From the NCBI GenBank assembly GCA_021521415.1, contig JAIQDT010000108.1, positions 819,501-883,500 on the forward strand: a DNA stretch of 64,000 nt, in the 5' to 3' direction. The position numbers and the translations under genes are program-made. Within the stretch, counting starts at the first letter, position 1. Every line of letters starts with the position of its first letter. Positions 1 to 10,914 of this stretch are shown in pieces. Source of the stretch: Bidens hawaiensis. Taxonomy: Eukaryota > Streptophyta > Magnoliopsida > Asterales > Asteraceae. The notes beneath the pieces were generated by a model that was given only the letters and a program-made list of their open reading frames with translations, searched no databases and was not told where the DNA came from.

Positions 1-125
1 TTGTCGCGTTAAGTTATCGGGTGTTAATATTTAACTAATATTAAATATAGAAAAGATCATGGACCTAGATTAATCAATATGGAATTATGGATGAGATGGG
101 CTTAGGGTCTATGGGCTTTAGGGGG

Positions 126-136
126 TATAAATACCC
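126..136 (+). promoter_or_regulatory. TATA box of the left LTR
   Basis: TATAAATACCC lies just before a C/A-rich leader with a CTACACACACA stretch, which fits the LTR RNA polymerase II promoter. The position is seen in the sequence; promoter activity is inferred. Confidence 0.5.
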
Positions 137-789
137 CCTTAAACCATCCTAAAACCCTAAATCTCATTCCATCCTTTCCATAATCTCTACACACACATAT
201 TACTATAAACGGCCGCAAGAGAGAAAGAAAGGATCCGAGACCAAATATCAAGCCAAACATAGATAGATCTTCGATATATAGATAGACACAAGATTCAAGA
301 TTTATAATCAAGCTAACCGAGACCCGGGAAGGTATGTTTTTTTTTATATTAAAGTTTACATTTTTATAAACGTTTAGCTTTGAAACTTGAAACAATAGTA
401 GATCGGGTCTAAACGGAACGTAAAGTAACGAACTTGATGTTAAAAACGAACCTAATGAACCCATGAACATAAATGGCTCGTTTAAAATGAACCTTAAATC
501 TAGTTGGAACATTTTAGTTTAAAAGATCAAACTTTATAGTTCTTTCGGGTCACGTTTGGGCAAGGAAGGTGATCGGGAATGATTATGGATTAGTGCCAAC
601 TCATAACGAGGTGTTAGTGACAAAACAAGTGGCTTTAATTCGGATAAAGGATCGAGACTGTGACCATTTTGTGCAGACCAGTTGCTGTCCTTATGGTCGC
701 ACACAATAAAGTCACTTACAATCACCATCGATCACAATCAGATCCGATTACATGTCACTTGATCACACAACTCGTTTACAATAGAGGTC

Positions 790-1325
790 GCACACACTGA
801 AAATCGATTAGAATGTTAAAATTCGATCACAATAAACTCGATTACATTGAATTCGATAACAATGAACTCGATTACAGCTGCAACCGATTACAATATGCAT
901 ATATAAGCAAACTCGCTTACAATCCCATCGTTTACAATAAATATAAACAGCCGATTACAACCCATACTCGCTTACAATCTGGAAGTCGATTACAATTGAA
1001 TTCACACATAATCTGAAAATCGCTTACACTGTAACTCGCATACAGTAGCTCGATTACATTTGTTATAACCGATTACACCATGACTCGCTTGCAACCCGGG
1101 TTCGATTACATTGAAACTCGTATACATTACTTACCCGTTCACCCTCCAGATCGCATACCCTGTGACTCGAATACACTCGGGTTTCGTTACCCATAGGATT
1201 CGATTACATTCCAGATCCGATTGCATTGACTCGATTACCTGTACTTAATCGTTTACAATTGGAACTCGATTACAAGAACAACTAGTCGCATACAATTGTT
1301 CGATTACAAGTAATCAATCAATTTC
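790..1325 (+). repeat. Array of degenerate TCGATTACA / TCGCTTACA motifs
   Basis: Dozens of copies of (T)CG[AC][TA]TACA recur every 12-25 bp with variable spacers, for example at about 825, 838, 868, 918, 947, 968, 983, 1039, 1066 and 1102. The units are not an exact tandem repeat: a fixed 8-9 bp core is separated by unrelated spacer sequence. It lies in the middle of the LTR. It resembles no CRISPR or satellite format I recognise. Confidence 0.8.
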
Positions 1326-2119
1326 ATCATCATCGATCTCATTGTAATCGATTTTGGGGTTTCAAAGGTTTGGAGCTGCAGTAAAGAGGAGGTTTAGGCC
1401 TGATGTTAAAAGATAAGGAGGACTTGGGGCTTATTTTCTTATTACTCACACACGGCCCAAGATCCAACCAAGCCCAAATACAAACCCGAGCCCTATTACT
1501 CCTTACACTTAATCACTTGGGCCTAGCACAAACTTCTTGATCAAACCCGGAGACCATCCTAGCTCATTACAATGAGACCCGAGTTCAAGAAAAAAGAAAA
1601 GAAAGGCTAGAGCACGATTAGGGTTTTGACAATGGAAAGATAATATTAAGATAATCTAAAAGTCCTATATTAATAATAAAATATTAAAGAAAGAAAAATG
1701 AATATTAAATAATTAAAAACCGTATACACTAGGATTTATATAAAATAATCTAAGTATCATAATACAATGACCATAGATTACTCCAGACATAGAACCAATA
1801 TTAATACGTGTACAGTATATACAGTTAGCAGGGCACAATTAAATAAGGGAATTACGATAAACGGAGAAAGAAACAGGATCCAGGTGAGTTTCTAGCCTCA
1901 TTTCTGTGTTATGTTTTCGGGGCTGTGTGCATACTCGATGTGATTGTTAATACATTTATCCTAAGTGATAAGTGTATGTATTATGTGATTATGTGAAAAG
2001 TAAGAATGTTTGCTTGTCGGTACGTGAACGATCTTCGGATATTGCGCGTACTGTCCAGTTATAATGCTATGTATGAAATATGAATGATACGTATGTATGT
2101 TATGAATGAATGTAAGAGA

Positions 2120-2305
2120 TAACAAGGTAGAAAAGGACCGGACCCTACTAATATCCGAGATAGAAAAGGGACCGAGCCCTTCTAAATCTTGAGGCAGAAA
2201 GGGACTGAACCCTAATAATACTCAAGGCTGAAATGGGACCGGACCCTAATAATATCCGAGGCAGAAAAGGGGACCGGACCCTAATAATATCCGAGGCAGA
2301 ATAGA
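2120..2305 (+). repeat. Tandem array, GGACCGGACCCTAATAATAT type
   Basis: About five diverged units of roughly 36-40 bp contain GGACCGGACCC, TAATAATATCCGAGG and CAGAAAAGG. The same array occurs on the opposite strand at 16126-16330 inside the solo LTR, showing that the two LTRs belong to one family. Confidence 0.85.
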
Positions 2306-2684
2306 ATAAAGTAAAGTAGAATTTAAAATATGAAAGTATGAATGAAAGTATGTATGTAATGTATGTTATGTGATTAACTAGAACTCACTCAGCGTAGCTG
2401 ACTTTTAGTATGCACGCAGGCAAGTAGAATGAGGCAGCTAGCTTGAGGGGTACACGTGGCAAGCGAATAAGAGACTAGCATCGGAAGACGCGAGACGTTT
2501 ATCAGTTTATGTTTAATGTTTGTTTATTTTAAAAGACAAAGATGTTTTTTAAGACAAGTTATGTAATGTTTTATGAAAGTTTTTATATTCCGCGAATGTT
2601 TTTATTAACTCTAATGATTAGAACTATGTTAATGAGTAAATACAACATCCAAATGTGAGGCACCGGTAACGGAGCCTTACAAGT

Positions 2685-2756
2685 TGGTATCAGAGCCAGG
2701 GTCGGACCGGTGGTGCCAGGTCCCGTGAGGACGCTGGACCCCTAAGGGGGGTGGAT
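2685..2756 (+). mobile_element. Cassandra-type TRIM internal segment (PBS to polypurine tract)
   Basis: It starts with TGGTATCAGAGCC, complementary to the initiator-Met tRNA 3' end, runs about 60 bp, and ends in a polypurine tract AAGGGGGGTGGA directly before an LTR. A PBS and PPT separated by so little sequence are characteristic of TRIM elements. It continues into the Cassandra LTR at 2757. The upstream LTR is not a Cassandra LTR, so this element is chimeric or partly replaced. Confidence 0.7.
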
Positions 2757-3012
2757 TTTGACATCTCACATCGATTGGGAAGGAGAACTTAACCTTCTTT
2801 ATAATGAGGTGGATACATTCCCCATCATAACGCATTTTGGGCGCTTAATGGTAGTAGATGAGATGAGAATTCCACAGTTAAGCGTGCTCAGGTGGGAGTA
2901 GTATGAGGATGGGTGACCACCTGGGCAACCAAAAGCAAATCCGTGAGGCGATGGTGATACGTCCCGGCCAAAGCGGACAATATTATGGTGCGGTGGTAGC
3001 TAGGCTGTTACA
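2757..3012 (+). mobile_element. Cassandra (5S-TRIM) LTR
   Basis: This 256-bp LTR has a weak start (TTTGACATCTCACATCG in place of the usual TGT start) and ends CTGTTACA. Its centre is derived from 5S rRNA: ATTCCACAGTTAAGCG, GGGAGTAGTAT and GAGGATGGGTGACC are present in the order found in plant 5S genes. Downstream, CCGTGAGGCG and AAAGCGGACAATAT match the conserved tail I know from Cassandra LTRs. Directly after it, ATTGTATCAGATC is a second, mutated primer-binding site. Confidence 0.8.
2855..2932 (+). ncRNA. 5S rRNA-like region with Pol III internal control boxes
   Basis: Box A-like AGTTAAGCGTGC (2876-2887) and box C-like AGGATGGGTGACC (2906-2918) both look intact and correctly spaced. The 5' part of a genuine 5S gene is absent or strongly diverged, and the region sits inside a Cassandra LTR. 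It is therefore a retroelement-borne 5S derivative rather than a working rRNA gene. Confidence 0.7.
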
Positions 3013-3014
3013 GA

Positions 3015-3395
3015 TTGTATCAGATCAAAGCTCGAGAGATTTAAGCATCCTACATGCTTAGACTTGAACAGAGAATGGGATTTAAGTAAGAATATGCTAG
3101 TCCAAGAATGCCATGTGTCACTCAAGCAAGCTCGGTAAAGGTAAAGTGTATGGTTAAATAATAAATGTTAATGTTATCTCGATTGATATGGATAGGATTC
3201 CTTGCTTGTTTGACTATTTAACTTTTTGAGATTAGAATCAGCACAAATAGACTCATGAAGGGAAGTGTATAGGACACGGAAAGTAACGTGATCAACTAAT
3301 CACAACTGGCCACTGTTATTACTTGTTAGCCTTACTATCCTTGTACTAAATAGTTCCTTGAGTGATGACGTTTGTGTTTTTCCTTTTAGAATACG
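3015..3395 (+). mobile_element. Gypsy untranslated leader
   Basis: The stretch follows the mutated PBS (TTGTATCAGATC) and precedes gag. It contains CATGCTTAGACTTGAAC, typical of leaders of plant Gypsy elements. No gene is present. Confidence 0.5.
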
Positions 3396-4290
3396 ATGGC
3401 TGGAACGGGAGGTAATGTGGGAGCTGGAGGAATTGTGAGAGCTGGAAATCGCACCGGACGTCGTGGCAGGCCTCGTCGTGTCCAGCAACCTTCGGTTGAA
3501 ACAACTTCCAACACCAGAGATGAAGGAAGCGCAACGGGAAGAAACCCGAGCAACAACGAAGGGGTTCAACTGGATCCCGCAATTCAAGCAGCTATTGTTC
3601 AAGCTGTAGCCACTGCTGTGAAGAATATGACTCCTGGAGGGTCTGCTGAAAGCCGTGAAAGAACTGCTGAAGGGGCAGGTGGTGATGGTAGGAGAGATGA
3701 GGAAGGAGAGAAGGACGCATCGAGTGGGGTTAAGTTTGCGAAAGTCAATGATATGAAAAGAGGCCGAGGTGGGTGCAACTATAAGTCCTTCAAAGGATGT
3801 GACCCGCCGAAGCTGACTGGTTTGGTAGACGCGATCGCTACTCTTCAATGGATAACCACTATGGACAAGGTTATCCGCATTAGCGAGTGTCGTCCTGATC
3901 AAGCTGTCGGTTATGCCACCCAATCGTTTGGGGATGAGGCAATGTACTGGTGGGAGTCGATTGAGCAGAGGAAGAGTCCAGAGGAAATTAAGTGCTATGT
4001 GAGAGGATTGCCACAAAAAGTTTAGGTTGGTACGATGACACATCGTGAGTACACCACCGAGTTCAACCGAATGTCTAGGTTGGTACCCGATATGGTCAAC
4101 ACTTAAGCTAAGAAAATTAAGAGCTATGTGAGAGGATTGCCACAAAAAGTTCGCGTACTAGTCAGGGCGAATAAACCTGCTACTTTTGACTCTGCTGTCG
4201 AACTCGCAGAGATGGTTTATGAGGACCTGGCTATAGATGATGTTGTTGTGGGGGGAAGAGAGGAAAGACAAGAAGTGGGTCGCTCCTGTT
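3396..4290 (+). pseudogene. Gypsy gag, broken
   Basis: The frame opens at 3396 (MAGTGGNVGAGG) with a basic RRGRPRR stretch and continues through a typical gag capsid segment: KFAKVNDMKRGRG, YKSFKGCDPPKLTG, WITTMDKVIRISEC, ALYWWE-like EAMYWWESIEQ. It stops at 4023-4025. The expected continuation (MTHREYTTEFNRMSRLVPDMV, then VRVLVRANKPATFDSAVELAEMVYEDL) is found after 4028 in broken frames. A stretch of about 36 bp (CTATGTGAGAGGATTGCC and flanks) occurs twice, near 3992-4021 and 4120-4150, so an internal part has been replaced or duplicated. It is non-functional. Capsid packaging is the normal role of the family. Confidence 0.85.
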
Positions 4291-4439
4291 GAATGACCCG
4301 GTACTCAGTTGTGGAACTCAAAGGACAAGAAACAGAAGGTGTGGGAGAGAAAGTCGTGAAAGACTTGTGGCAAAGCACATGGTGGAGAGCGCAGATGGGG
4401 TAAAGGTTCTGACACTTGTTATAAGTGTGGGAAGAGTCA

Positions 4440-4600
4440 TGCTGGTGAGTGCAAGTTCGGTACGAATGCTTGTTACAAGTGCGGGAAGGTGGGCATTACG
4501 CTACAGATTGTACTGCAAAGTCCGATGTTACAAGTGAGGTAAGACGGGTCACTTTGCTAGGGAATGCACTGAGGGTGAAGCTGGAGGAAGTGGAAATAAG
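4440..4600 (+). pseudogene. Gypsy gag zinc-knuckle region, frameshifted
   Basis: Pieces of two or three CCHC knuckles are readable in alternating frames: CYKCGK-GH-A-DC (about 4470-4520) followed by CYKCGKTGHFAREC (about 4529-4570). Frame changes separate them from the gag upstream and the protease downstream. Such knuckles bind element RNA in Gypsy gag. Confidence 0.8.
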
Positions 4601-4636
4601 GATGCTGAACCAACCAGGCCAAAGACTAGGGCCTAC

Positions 4637-5158
4637 ATGCTGACTCAAGAACAAGCCAAGCAGATTCCAGATGTCGTCACAGGTACGTTTCTAGTAAACA
4701 GTATTTCTGCTTCAGTATTATTTGATTCGAGTGCGAACAAAAGTTTCGTAGCCACGCCCTTTAGTAAATTAGCTAAAATGAAATGTTTTCGAGTGTCTGA
4801 AACTTTCATAGTAGAAACCGCTAGTAACACTTCGGTTAAAATAATGAAAATGGTTAAAGATTGTAAGATAGAGTTAGAGGGACATGAGTTCCCTGTTACC
4901 TTGTATGTTATGACCTTGGGAGGGTTCGATGTGATTTTAGGAATGGATTGGTTGTCTGAGTTTGAGGCTCAGATAGTGTGTAAGAGTAGAATGATAAGGT
5001 TAAAGTCCTCGGATGGTAGTGCGGTGACGGTTTACGGTGATAAGGAAAGTTCTGGGCTCAATGTCATTTCGATGATAAAAGCCGAGGGCTTGTTAAGGCA
5101 AGGGTGCGGTGCCTACCTGGCGTATGTTGTCAACCCTCGGCCGAGACGAAAGAATTGA
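4637..5158 (+). pseudogene. Gypsy aspartic protease domain
   Basis: The frame from 4637 reads MLTQEQAKQIPDVVTGTF, then the protease loop VLFDSSANKSFV (normally DSGA), FPVTLYVMTLGGFDVILGMDW and WLSEFEAQIVC. These are the retropepsin active-site Asp and the conserved ILGMDWL motif of chromovirus-type Gypsy polyproteins. The DSG glycine is changed to serine, which would probably impair the catalytic loop. A stop at 5156-5158 interrupts the polyprotein before RT. Confidence 0.85.
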
Positions 5159-5669
5159 AAGATCTTCCTATCGTGCGCGACTACCTAGAAGTATTCCCTG
5201 AGGATCTTCCGGGGTTGCCACCAGAACGAGAGATAGAATTTTAGATAGACTTAGTACAAGGAGCCCAACCCGTCGCGAAAGCACCTTACCGTCTAGCGCC
5301 GTCCGAGATGAAAGATTTGATGTCCCAACTGCAAGAGCTCCTCGACAAGGGTTTTATTAGACCAATTGTTTCCCCTTGGGGCGCAACGGTGTTTTTCGTA
5401 AAGAAAAAGGATAGAAGCATGAGAATGTGCATAGGTTATCGCGACCTGAATAAGCTTACGGTAAAGATTAGATATCCTTTGCCATGGATCGATGATCTGT
5501 TTGACCAACTGCAAGGTTCAAGTTGGTTCTCATGAATAGATCTCAGATCAGGCTATCACCAACTAAAGGTGAAAGAGACAGACATCTCTAAGACAGCGTT
5601 TCGTACGCGTTATGGACACTACGAGTTTCTCGTGATGTCGTATGGTCTAACGAATGCTCCCGCCGCATT
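5159..5669 (+). pseudogene. Gypsy reverse transcriptase, N-terminal part only
   Basis: Readable from EVFPEDLPGLPPEREIEF through [74 protein letters not shown] and, after a stop at 5533-5535, [17 protein letters not shown] and [10 protein letters not shown]. There are in-frame stops near 5242 and 5533. The reading is lost at 5669, before the YxDD catalytic box, so RNase H, integrase and any chromodomain are missing. The motifs resemble Tekay/Del-type chromoviruses. Confidence 0.9.
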
Positions 5670-7691
5670 CTCGTGATGTCGTTTGGAAGCTCTTTATAAA
5701 GAGATAAACTTCCATAGCAATATTCCTTTTATGCCTATCATGCACCAGTGGTCCTAACGGATGGTGCGAAGCACCCGACGCGCACGGGCTCGGGCGATGG
5801 GCGCAATGTGGCGCTTTGCACTTCGCACGCTCGCATCGCCGAGAGCCGCCTTAGTATTTTTGGACAATGAGAGTTAGACCCAGAAGTGACAAGTTATTTA
5901 AAGACAAAGGATCAAAAAGGAAAATTTAAACTCAGTAAGCCATCGCGCTACGCGATGAGCTCAGGACAAAGGTTATCACGTATCGTGATGGACCTTGGTG
6001 AGTCAGCGGACACTTGTCAGCCAGTGGTATGGCGGCGGAGAAAATGCGGCGCCGCGATACGCGACGGGATTATCAAGACCCATCGCGTATCGCGATGGGT
6101 TGCAAATCAGCCGATAAAAGGGGGGCTCACGACTCCTTCATTTCTCACACCACAATCCTTTCTCTTTATAAGAATCACTCTTTCACTACCTCGATTTCCG
6201 TGCAAATATCGACGATACCTCGATGTGCGTGCCACCCGAAAATAACCCGACATTCTATCTTGAAGTACGTGCATGGCACGACGACCACCATATGTCGCAT
6301 CGTTTTGCATGCCAACCTAGAAGTTCATGCCAAACTCGGAGATTCCAACAGTTTAAGCCCTAGTATGCGATAGAGAGTGGAAGTGCTGCTCGAACAATCT
6401 TAGTAATAGAACTTCGAATACCCACGTAAGGTAGGAGTTTTGCCTAAGTCATTATTTTATTATTATATTATATGGCTTAGACCATAGTCAGGGATATAGC
6501 CCAAACCTTGATCATAATTCTGTTTACATAAGCTTTAAACAAAGGGTTATAGTAATGTGTCATTACAATTAAGAAACACAAATTTTATATTCATAAGAAT
6601 ACATAGTTTCTTCACGATTAAGAAACATAATATTTCACATACAAAGGTAGAAGTCAATAAACGTTTCTTCTTGAAGAAGAAACAGATTATAGATGTTTCT
6701 TCATAAAGAAGAAACTCAGCATATGATTAGTTAATAAACAGAAAGACTACAGGTCTAAATATTTTATTCAAAAAAATGATCAATCAAGGTTTAAAGCTAT
6801 CAAAATTAGACTAAAAGTCTACAGCCGGATCAAAAGACGATCATGATATTTATATACCTATTTTATTATAGGTCAGTCAATCAATCAATCAATCAGTCAA
6901 TCAATCATTCATTACAGTCAAGGTTTCAAATGAGATCGCCATATCATTCAGAACAGACAATCACAGATGAATACGTTCAAACCTTTTATAACGTGAATAC
7001 GTTAATTTTTATCAATCAAAACATATTTATACTCGATAAGATGAACGGGTGTTTGTCTTAACGAGTCAGTCAATGTTTACATGAGATTATGTGATCTCTA
7101 AAACGTTATAATACAAAGTAGAAAATAAAATCAACTCAGACCGAATACACATGTGTCTGGATCCAAACATAACTGTTCAGCCTAATCATTCAAAGGCTAC
7201 GTGGCCGCGGGCTAACATTCATAACTAGTTTCCCATTAAGGGTTACGTGGCTCGGGAATAATTGTGTGTGTAGGGCAGTGGTACATAGACCGGAAGTAGA
7301 AATGCTCCCGCTTAGCTTGTAAAGAAAACTATATTTGTATTGTAATGTCATTCAAATGTTTTATAGAGTCATACGTGTTCACCAGCATATAGCTGACGTA
7401 TTTTCCCCACATTTCAGGGAAAACGGATAAGTACAAGTAGTAAGTCATTCATGATGATAGACGCTCGCAAGGTAATGATGGCTCAGTTTTTAATTATTAA
7501 AATATTGCAAACAGTATTTCAACAAGCTTTATAAATCAAACACCGGGTATTTATTATCCGAAAATTTTTCAAATAAATTAAAATTTTATTCAACCAAAGT
7601 CTTCCGCTAAAACAAACTGCAAACTCTGATATATTTACAAAACAGGTACCAACTTGTAGTCACACGCCTAGGCCCTAAACCGGGGTGTGAC
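5670..7691. repeat. LTR-like block of another Gypsy family
   Basis: The RT reading ends abruptly at 5669 and unrelated sequence begins (TGTCGTTTGGAAG at 5677). The block has four clustered CG-rich palindromes (5941-6099), a TATA-like TTTATAAGAATCAC near 6165, a CT-rich leader, and ends GGGGTGTGACA at 7691. Read on the minus strand this end is TGTCACACCCCGG, a common LTR start in Asteraceae. Orientation and left edge are unresolved and no target duplication was found. The reading frames at 5886-6373 and 6843-7061 have no recognisable domain and are probably incidental. Confidence 0.45.
6858..6912 (+). repeat. (TCAA)n microsatellite
   Basis: AGTCAATCAATCAATCAATC and continuing imperfect copies give about ten units. 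Confidence 0.85.
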
Positions 7692-9531
7692 AAAAAAGGT
7701 AGTTTATAATTTTCTTAATTATTAAAATGATAAGGAACATCGACTAGACCTGCCTCGGGGCCTCTTGTAGTCTTGGGCACATCCAAGCAGTAATTCCATC
7801 CACACTCAACCTGAAATCAATCTAACATACACACAAAGCCAGCTTGAGTTGAGTGAGTTCATGTTTTTTTAAATGAAATCTATCAAAGAGCGACTAAGAT
7901 ATTTAACATACGACTTCCATAATAATAAATAAGTAAATAAATGAATAACTTTCCTCCGTTAAGCACGTAACACAGGTCACATCCTCTCAAGTCCAAAACA
8001 CAAGGTCAAGGACCCGAGTAAACATCCACCCCAAGGACAGATAAACTGTTAGGAGATTTGTAAACATCCTTTCGCCCCCAAAGACAGTCAAAATATCTCG
8101 GGACACATCCACATTAACCCCCAACAAGGAAATTAAGGAATTTTAAAACATCCATTCGACCCATTTACGGCTTAACAAAAACATCCACGTGGTGGCCACA
8201 CACACACATTCAAATAAAATAAACATAAACATATAAACTTCCAAGCTAGATAGCAAATATAACATAAACTATGCAATATCATCCAAACTGTTCAAAAGGG
8301 TAAAATTGTCATAAAGCGTGTATGCTAGCCCAAAACGTAAAACATTTAAAAAGGGACATCATGAAACTCACCTAAAATGGATCACACAATTATCACAACT
8401 GGATCCTCTAGCTATTCACTCACAATTCACGAGCCTGTCAAGTTAAAGCACACAACAATCACTAACTAGACCGCAACAACTCGCTTACTCTTTGAGACGT
8501 CCTAACGGGATTGGATTGACCCATATCCTCACCCAATATTCATATTCATCTACAAAAGCTCCCAAAGTCCTTAAATTACCCAAAACTCCTCTTCCGATAT
8601 AATCACCACAAATGGTTCCCAAACTATGCCCTTCTTACGTTAATTGTGTCGAATTCGCGCGTTAACGTACCGATTAACCAACCACCATCCAAACCAGATC
8701 CATTTTGATAAAATTTGACATTATTACAGCCTACCCATAAATATTTAACCACCCAAGTTGATGGGGTTTGAAATCTCATCATTTTCCACGTTAATTGACA
8801 ATTTTTCGATTTTACGCGCTCTTACAAACCGATTAAGGAAACAACAACCAAACCAGCCCCTATAACCAAAAAAATAATTTACCTAATGTTCTTGCACTAA
8901 CATAAGAGCCCACAAACTGATCGGGTTGGCAATTCCTTCAAATAATATCTGAATGACAACAATTAACGATTTCAACACTCAAGAACCCTTGAAATTGATT
9001 TTCTATCAGTTGACCTGTCAAACAACTCCAATGGTCATGAAATTTTAGTATGATATATTAGAAATACATGGGAATATTTTGACACCAAAAACTCCAACTA
9101 TGACTTCGGGAAGCATGTCAGTTGATATCAATTCGAATATGTCCCTAGTTCAAGAAACGAATTAATTGGTCATTGTAACGACATAGGTTATACAATTAAA
9201 GAATATGGGAGTGTAGTACACACCATGAAGGACCTCTAGGAGCTTGGAATCGATTTAACTTGATCAAAAACGAAGGGTTTTTTTTTGAGGGGGGATAGGG
9301 GTTGTGGCCGCTACTAGGGTTGAAGTGGGGGGGGGGAGGTTGGGTTATAACATTCAAAAAGTTACATTCTAGCCCTTGCATTTTGTAATTCGATCCTCCT
9401 TGCTCCCAAACAAAATAAAACACTTTTTGGACATGCCCATAGGTCCCTGAACACTCAAGCGAACCCTGAGAAATTAATTTACAAACTCTACACTCTTGTC
9501 ATTCAGTTTACGAGAATTTAGGGGTGTTACA
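7692..9531 (-). repeat. LTR-like block, minus strand, starting TGTAACACCCC
   Basis: On the minus strand the block begins at 9531 with TGTAACACCCCTAAATTC, a standard Gypsy LTR start, and contains GAACTCACTCAACTCAAGC near 7861-7840, which matches the R/U5 style of the other LTRs here. It ends near the CACACCCCGG junction at about 7690. It abuts a hAT transposase relic at 9540. No target duplication could be confirmed. The frame at 9196-9423 has no recognisable domain. Confidence 0.45.
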
Positions 9532-9536
9532 TTAAT

Positions 9537-10800
9537 GGGTTAAAAGCTTTACTTTTGAGAGATAATTCGTCAGCACATTACATACATTGCTTTGCTCATC
9601 AACTTCAGTTAGTGATTGTGGCTGTTACAAGAAAACATAACGGTGTTAAAAATTTTATGAATACCTAAACTTGGTTGTTAATACAGTTTCCGCTTCTTGC
9701 AAACTAAAAGATATGATACGAAAAGCAAGAAAAGCTAGAGTGGAAAAAGAAATTCTTCAAGGTAAAATAAGACGTGAAAGGGGTTAAACCAAGAGGTTTC
9801 CTCTGCACGAGCTAGAGATATACGATGGGGTTCTCATCATAGAACAATCATAAGTTTGGCCAAATTATTTCCGAAAGTTGTTGACGTACTTCGTTACATT
9901 AAAGAAGAAGGAGATTGTGTTCAACAAAAATATAATGCAAATGTCATTTGATTCAAGAACTTGAATTTATGCTTATATACACTTAATGGAATATATTTTA
10001 GGGCGCACAAATACTCTCTCAAAACATCTTCAAAAAAAGAGTCAAAACTTATTAATTAGAAGCGGCTAAGTTGAAAAACGGAACAAAACGAGCATTGAAT
10101 GATTTAAGACGATACGGGTTTGATGCGATGTTGGAAAAAGTGACATCATTTTGTAAAGGAAACAAGATTCCGATGTTAGATATGAATGAAAGATATGGTA
10201 ATCAAATAAGCCGAAAGAATGTCATTACTAATCGACATCATTTTGAGGTTGAAAATTTTTAATACAATTTTGGATATGCAAATTTAGGAATTTGGAAATC
10301 GATTCGATGATGTAACAACTACTTTGATAGAAAATATGTCTGCTTTAATTCCGTGTGATTGGTTTTCTAAGTTTGACATATCTAAAATAGTGACATTTTA
10401 GAAATGTATCCAAATGATTTTAGTAAGACCGAAAGAGGGTGTCTTTTGGGTGATCTTAAGGTATTTTATCGTTCTGAAAAAGAAGATGATAGGTTTGCAA
10501 AACTGAATGGAATATCCGACCTTACTCGTCTAATGGTGGAAACAGGAAAAAATCGTTCTTTTTTCCTTTGGTTTATCAGTTATTGAATCTAGCATTGGTT
10601 TTACTTGTTGCAACCGCAACAATTGAAATATGTTTTTCAAAACTGAAGCTTATCAAGACGCATTTACGCAATCGAATGGGTGAAGAGTATTTAAACAATG
10701 CTTTAGTTTGTGCGGTTGAAAGAAACAGAAGACGATATTATGGCTCAGTTTCAAGCTTTAAAATGCCGAAGAGGAGAAATCTATTACGTATATCTTTAAA
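9537..10800 (+). pseudogene. hAT-type (zinc-finger MYM-like) transposase relic
   Basis: Broken frames read in order: LRDNSSAHYIHCFAHQLQLV (9556-9615), ARDTRWGSHHRTIISLAKLF (9810-9870), NGTKRALNDLRRYGFDAML (10077-10130), EMYPNDFSKTE (10401-10435), and the C-terminal dimerisation region LLNLALVLLVATATIEICFS, LIKTHLRNRMGEEYLNNALV (10580-10710). HCFAHQLQL and DTRWGSH are hallmarks of the DUF4371/hAT_C proteins annotated as zinc finger MYM-type protein 1-like in plants. Many stops and frameshifts are present, and the N-terminal part is missing where the LTR block at 9531 abuts. It is non-functional. Confidence 0.85.
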
Positions 10801-10914
10801 TTTATTGATTATCATGTTTCTTTTTTTGTTTCGTTTACATTATATAAAATACGATCATTACTTTTTTAACGTTACCCCTGTAAATCTAGTTATTAACACG
10901 ATGATATAGCCTTT

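Larger units (their letters stand above)
1..2681 (+). repeat. Long Ty3/Gypsy LTR (5' end beyond or near window start)
   Basis: The block ends in ...GAGCCTTACA and is followed three bases later by TGGTATCAGAGCC, the usual initiator-Met tRNA primer-binding site, so it reads as a left LTR. A TATA box (TATAAATACC, about 126-135) is followed by an early leader, so most of the block is R/U5. It contains an array of short TCGATTACA/TCGCTTACA motifs (about 790-1320), a 36-40 bp tandem array (about 2120-2300) and the segment AACTCACTCAGCGTAGCTGAC near 2386. The last 800 bp are clearly related to the solo LTR at 15688-17947. The true left edge was not found. No gene is supported here; the short reading frames are incidental. 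Confidence 0.75.

Noticed and set aside
790..1325. CRISPR-like or satellite array
   Set aside because: Cores are only 8-9 bp with irregular spacing in a plant LTR; there are no conserved long repeats or equal-length spacers.
2855..2932. Genuine 5S rRNA gene
   Set aside because: The 5' part of 5S is not recognisable and the sequence lies inside an LTR with the Cassandra tail, so it is a retroelement derivative.
8645..9531. Short solo LTR with TTAAT duplication
   Set aside because: TTAAT precedes TGTGTCG at 8645 and follows the LTR end at 9531, but the same CACGTTAATTG string recurs near 8790 inside the block, so the match is probably chance.
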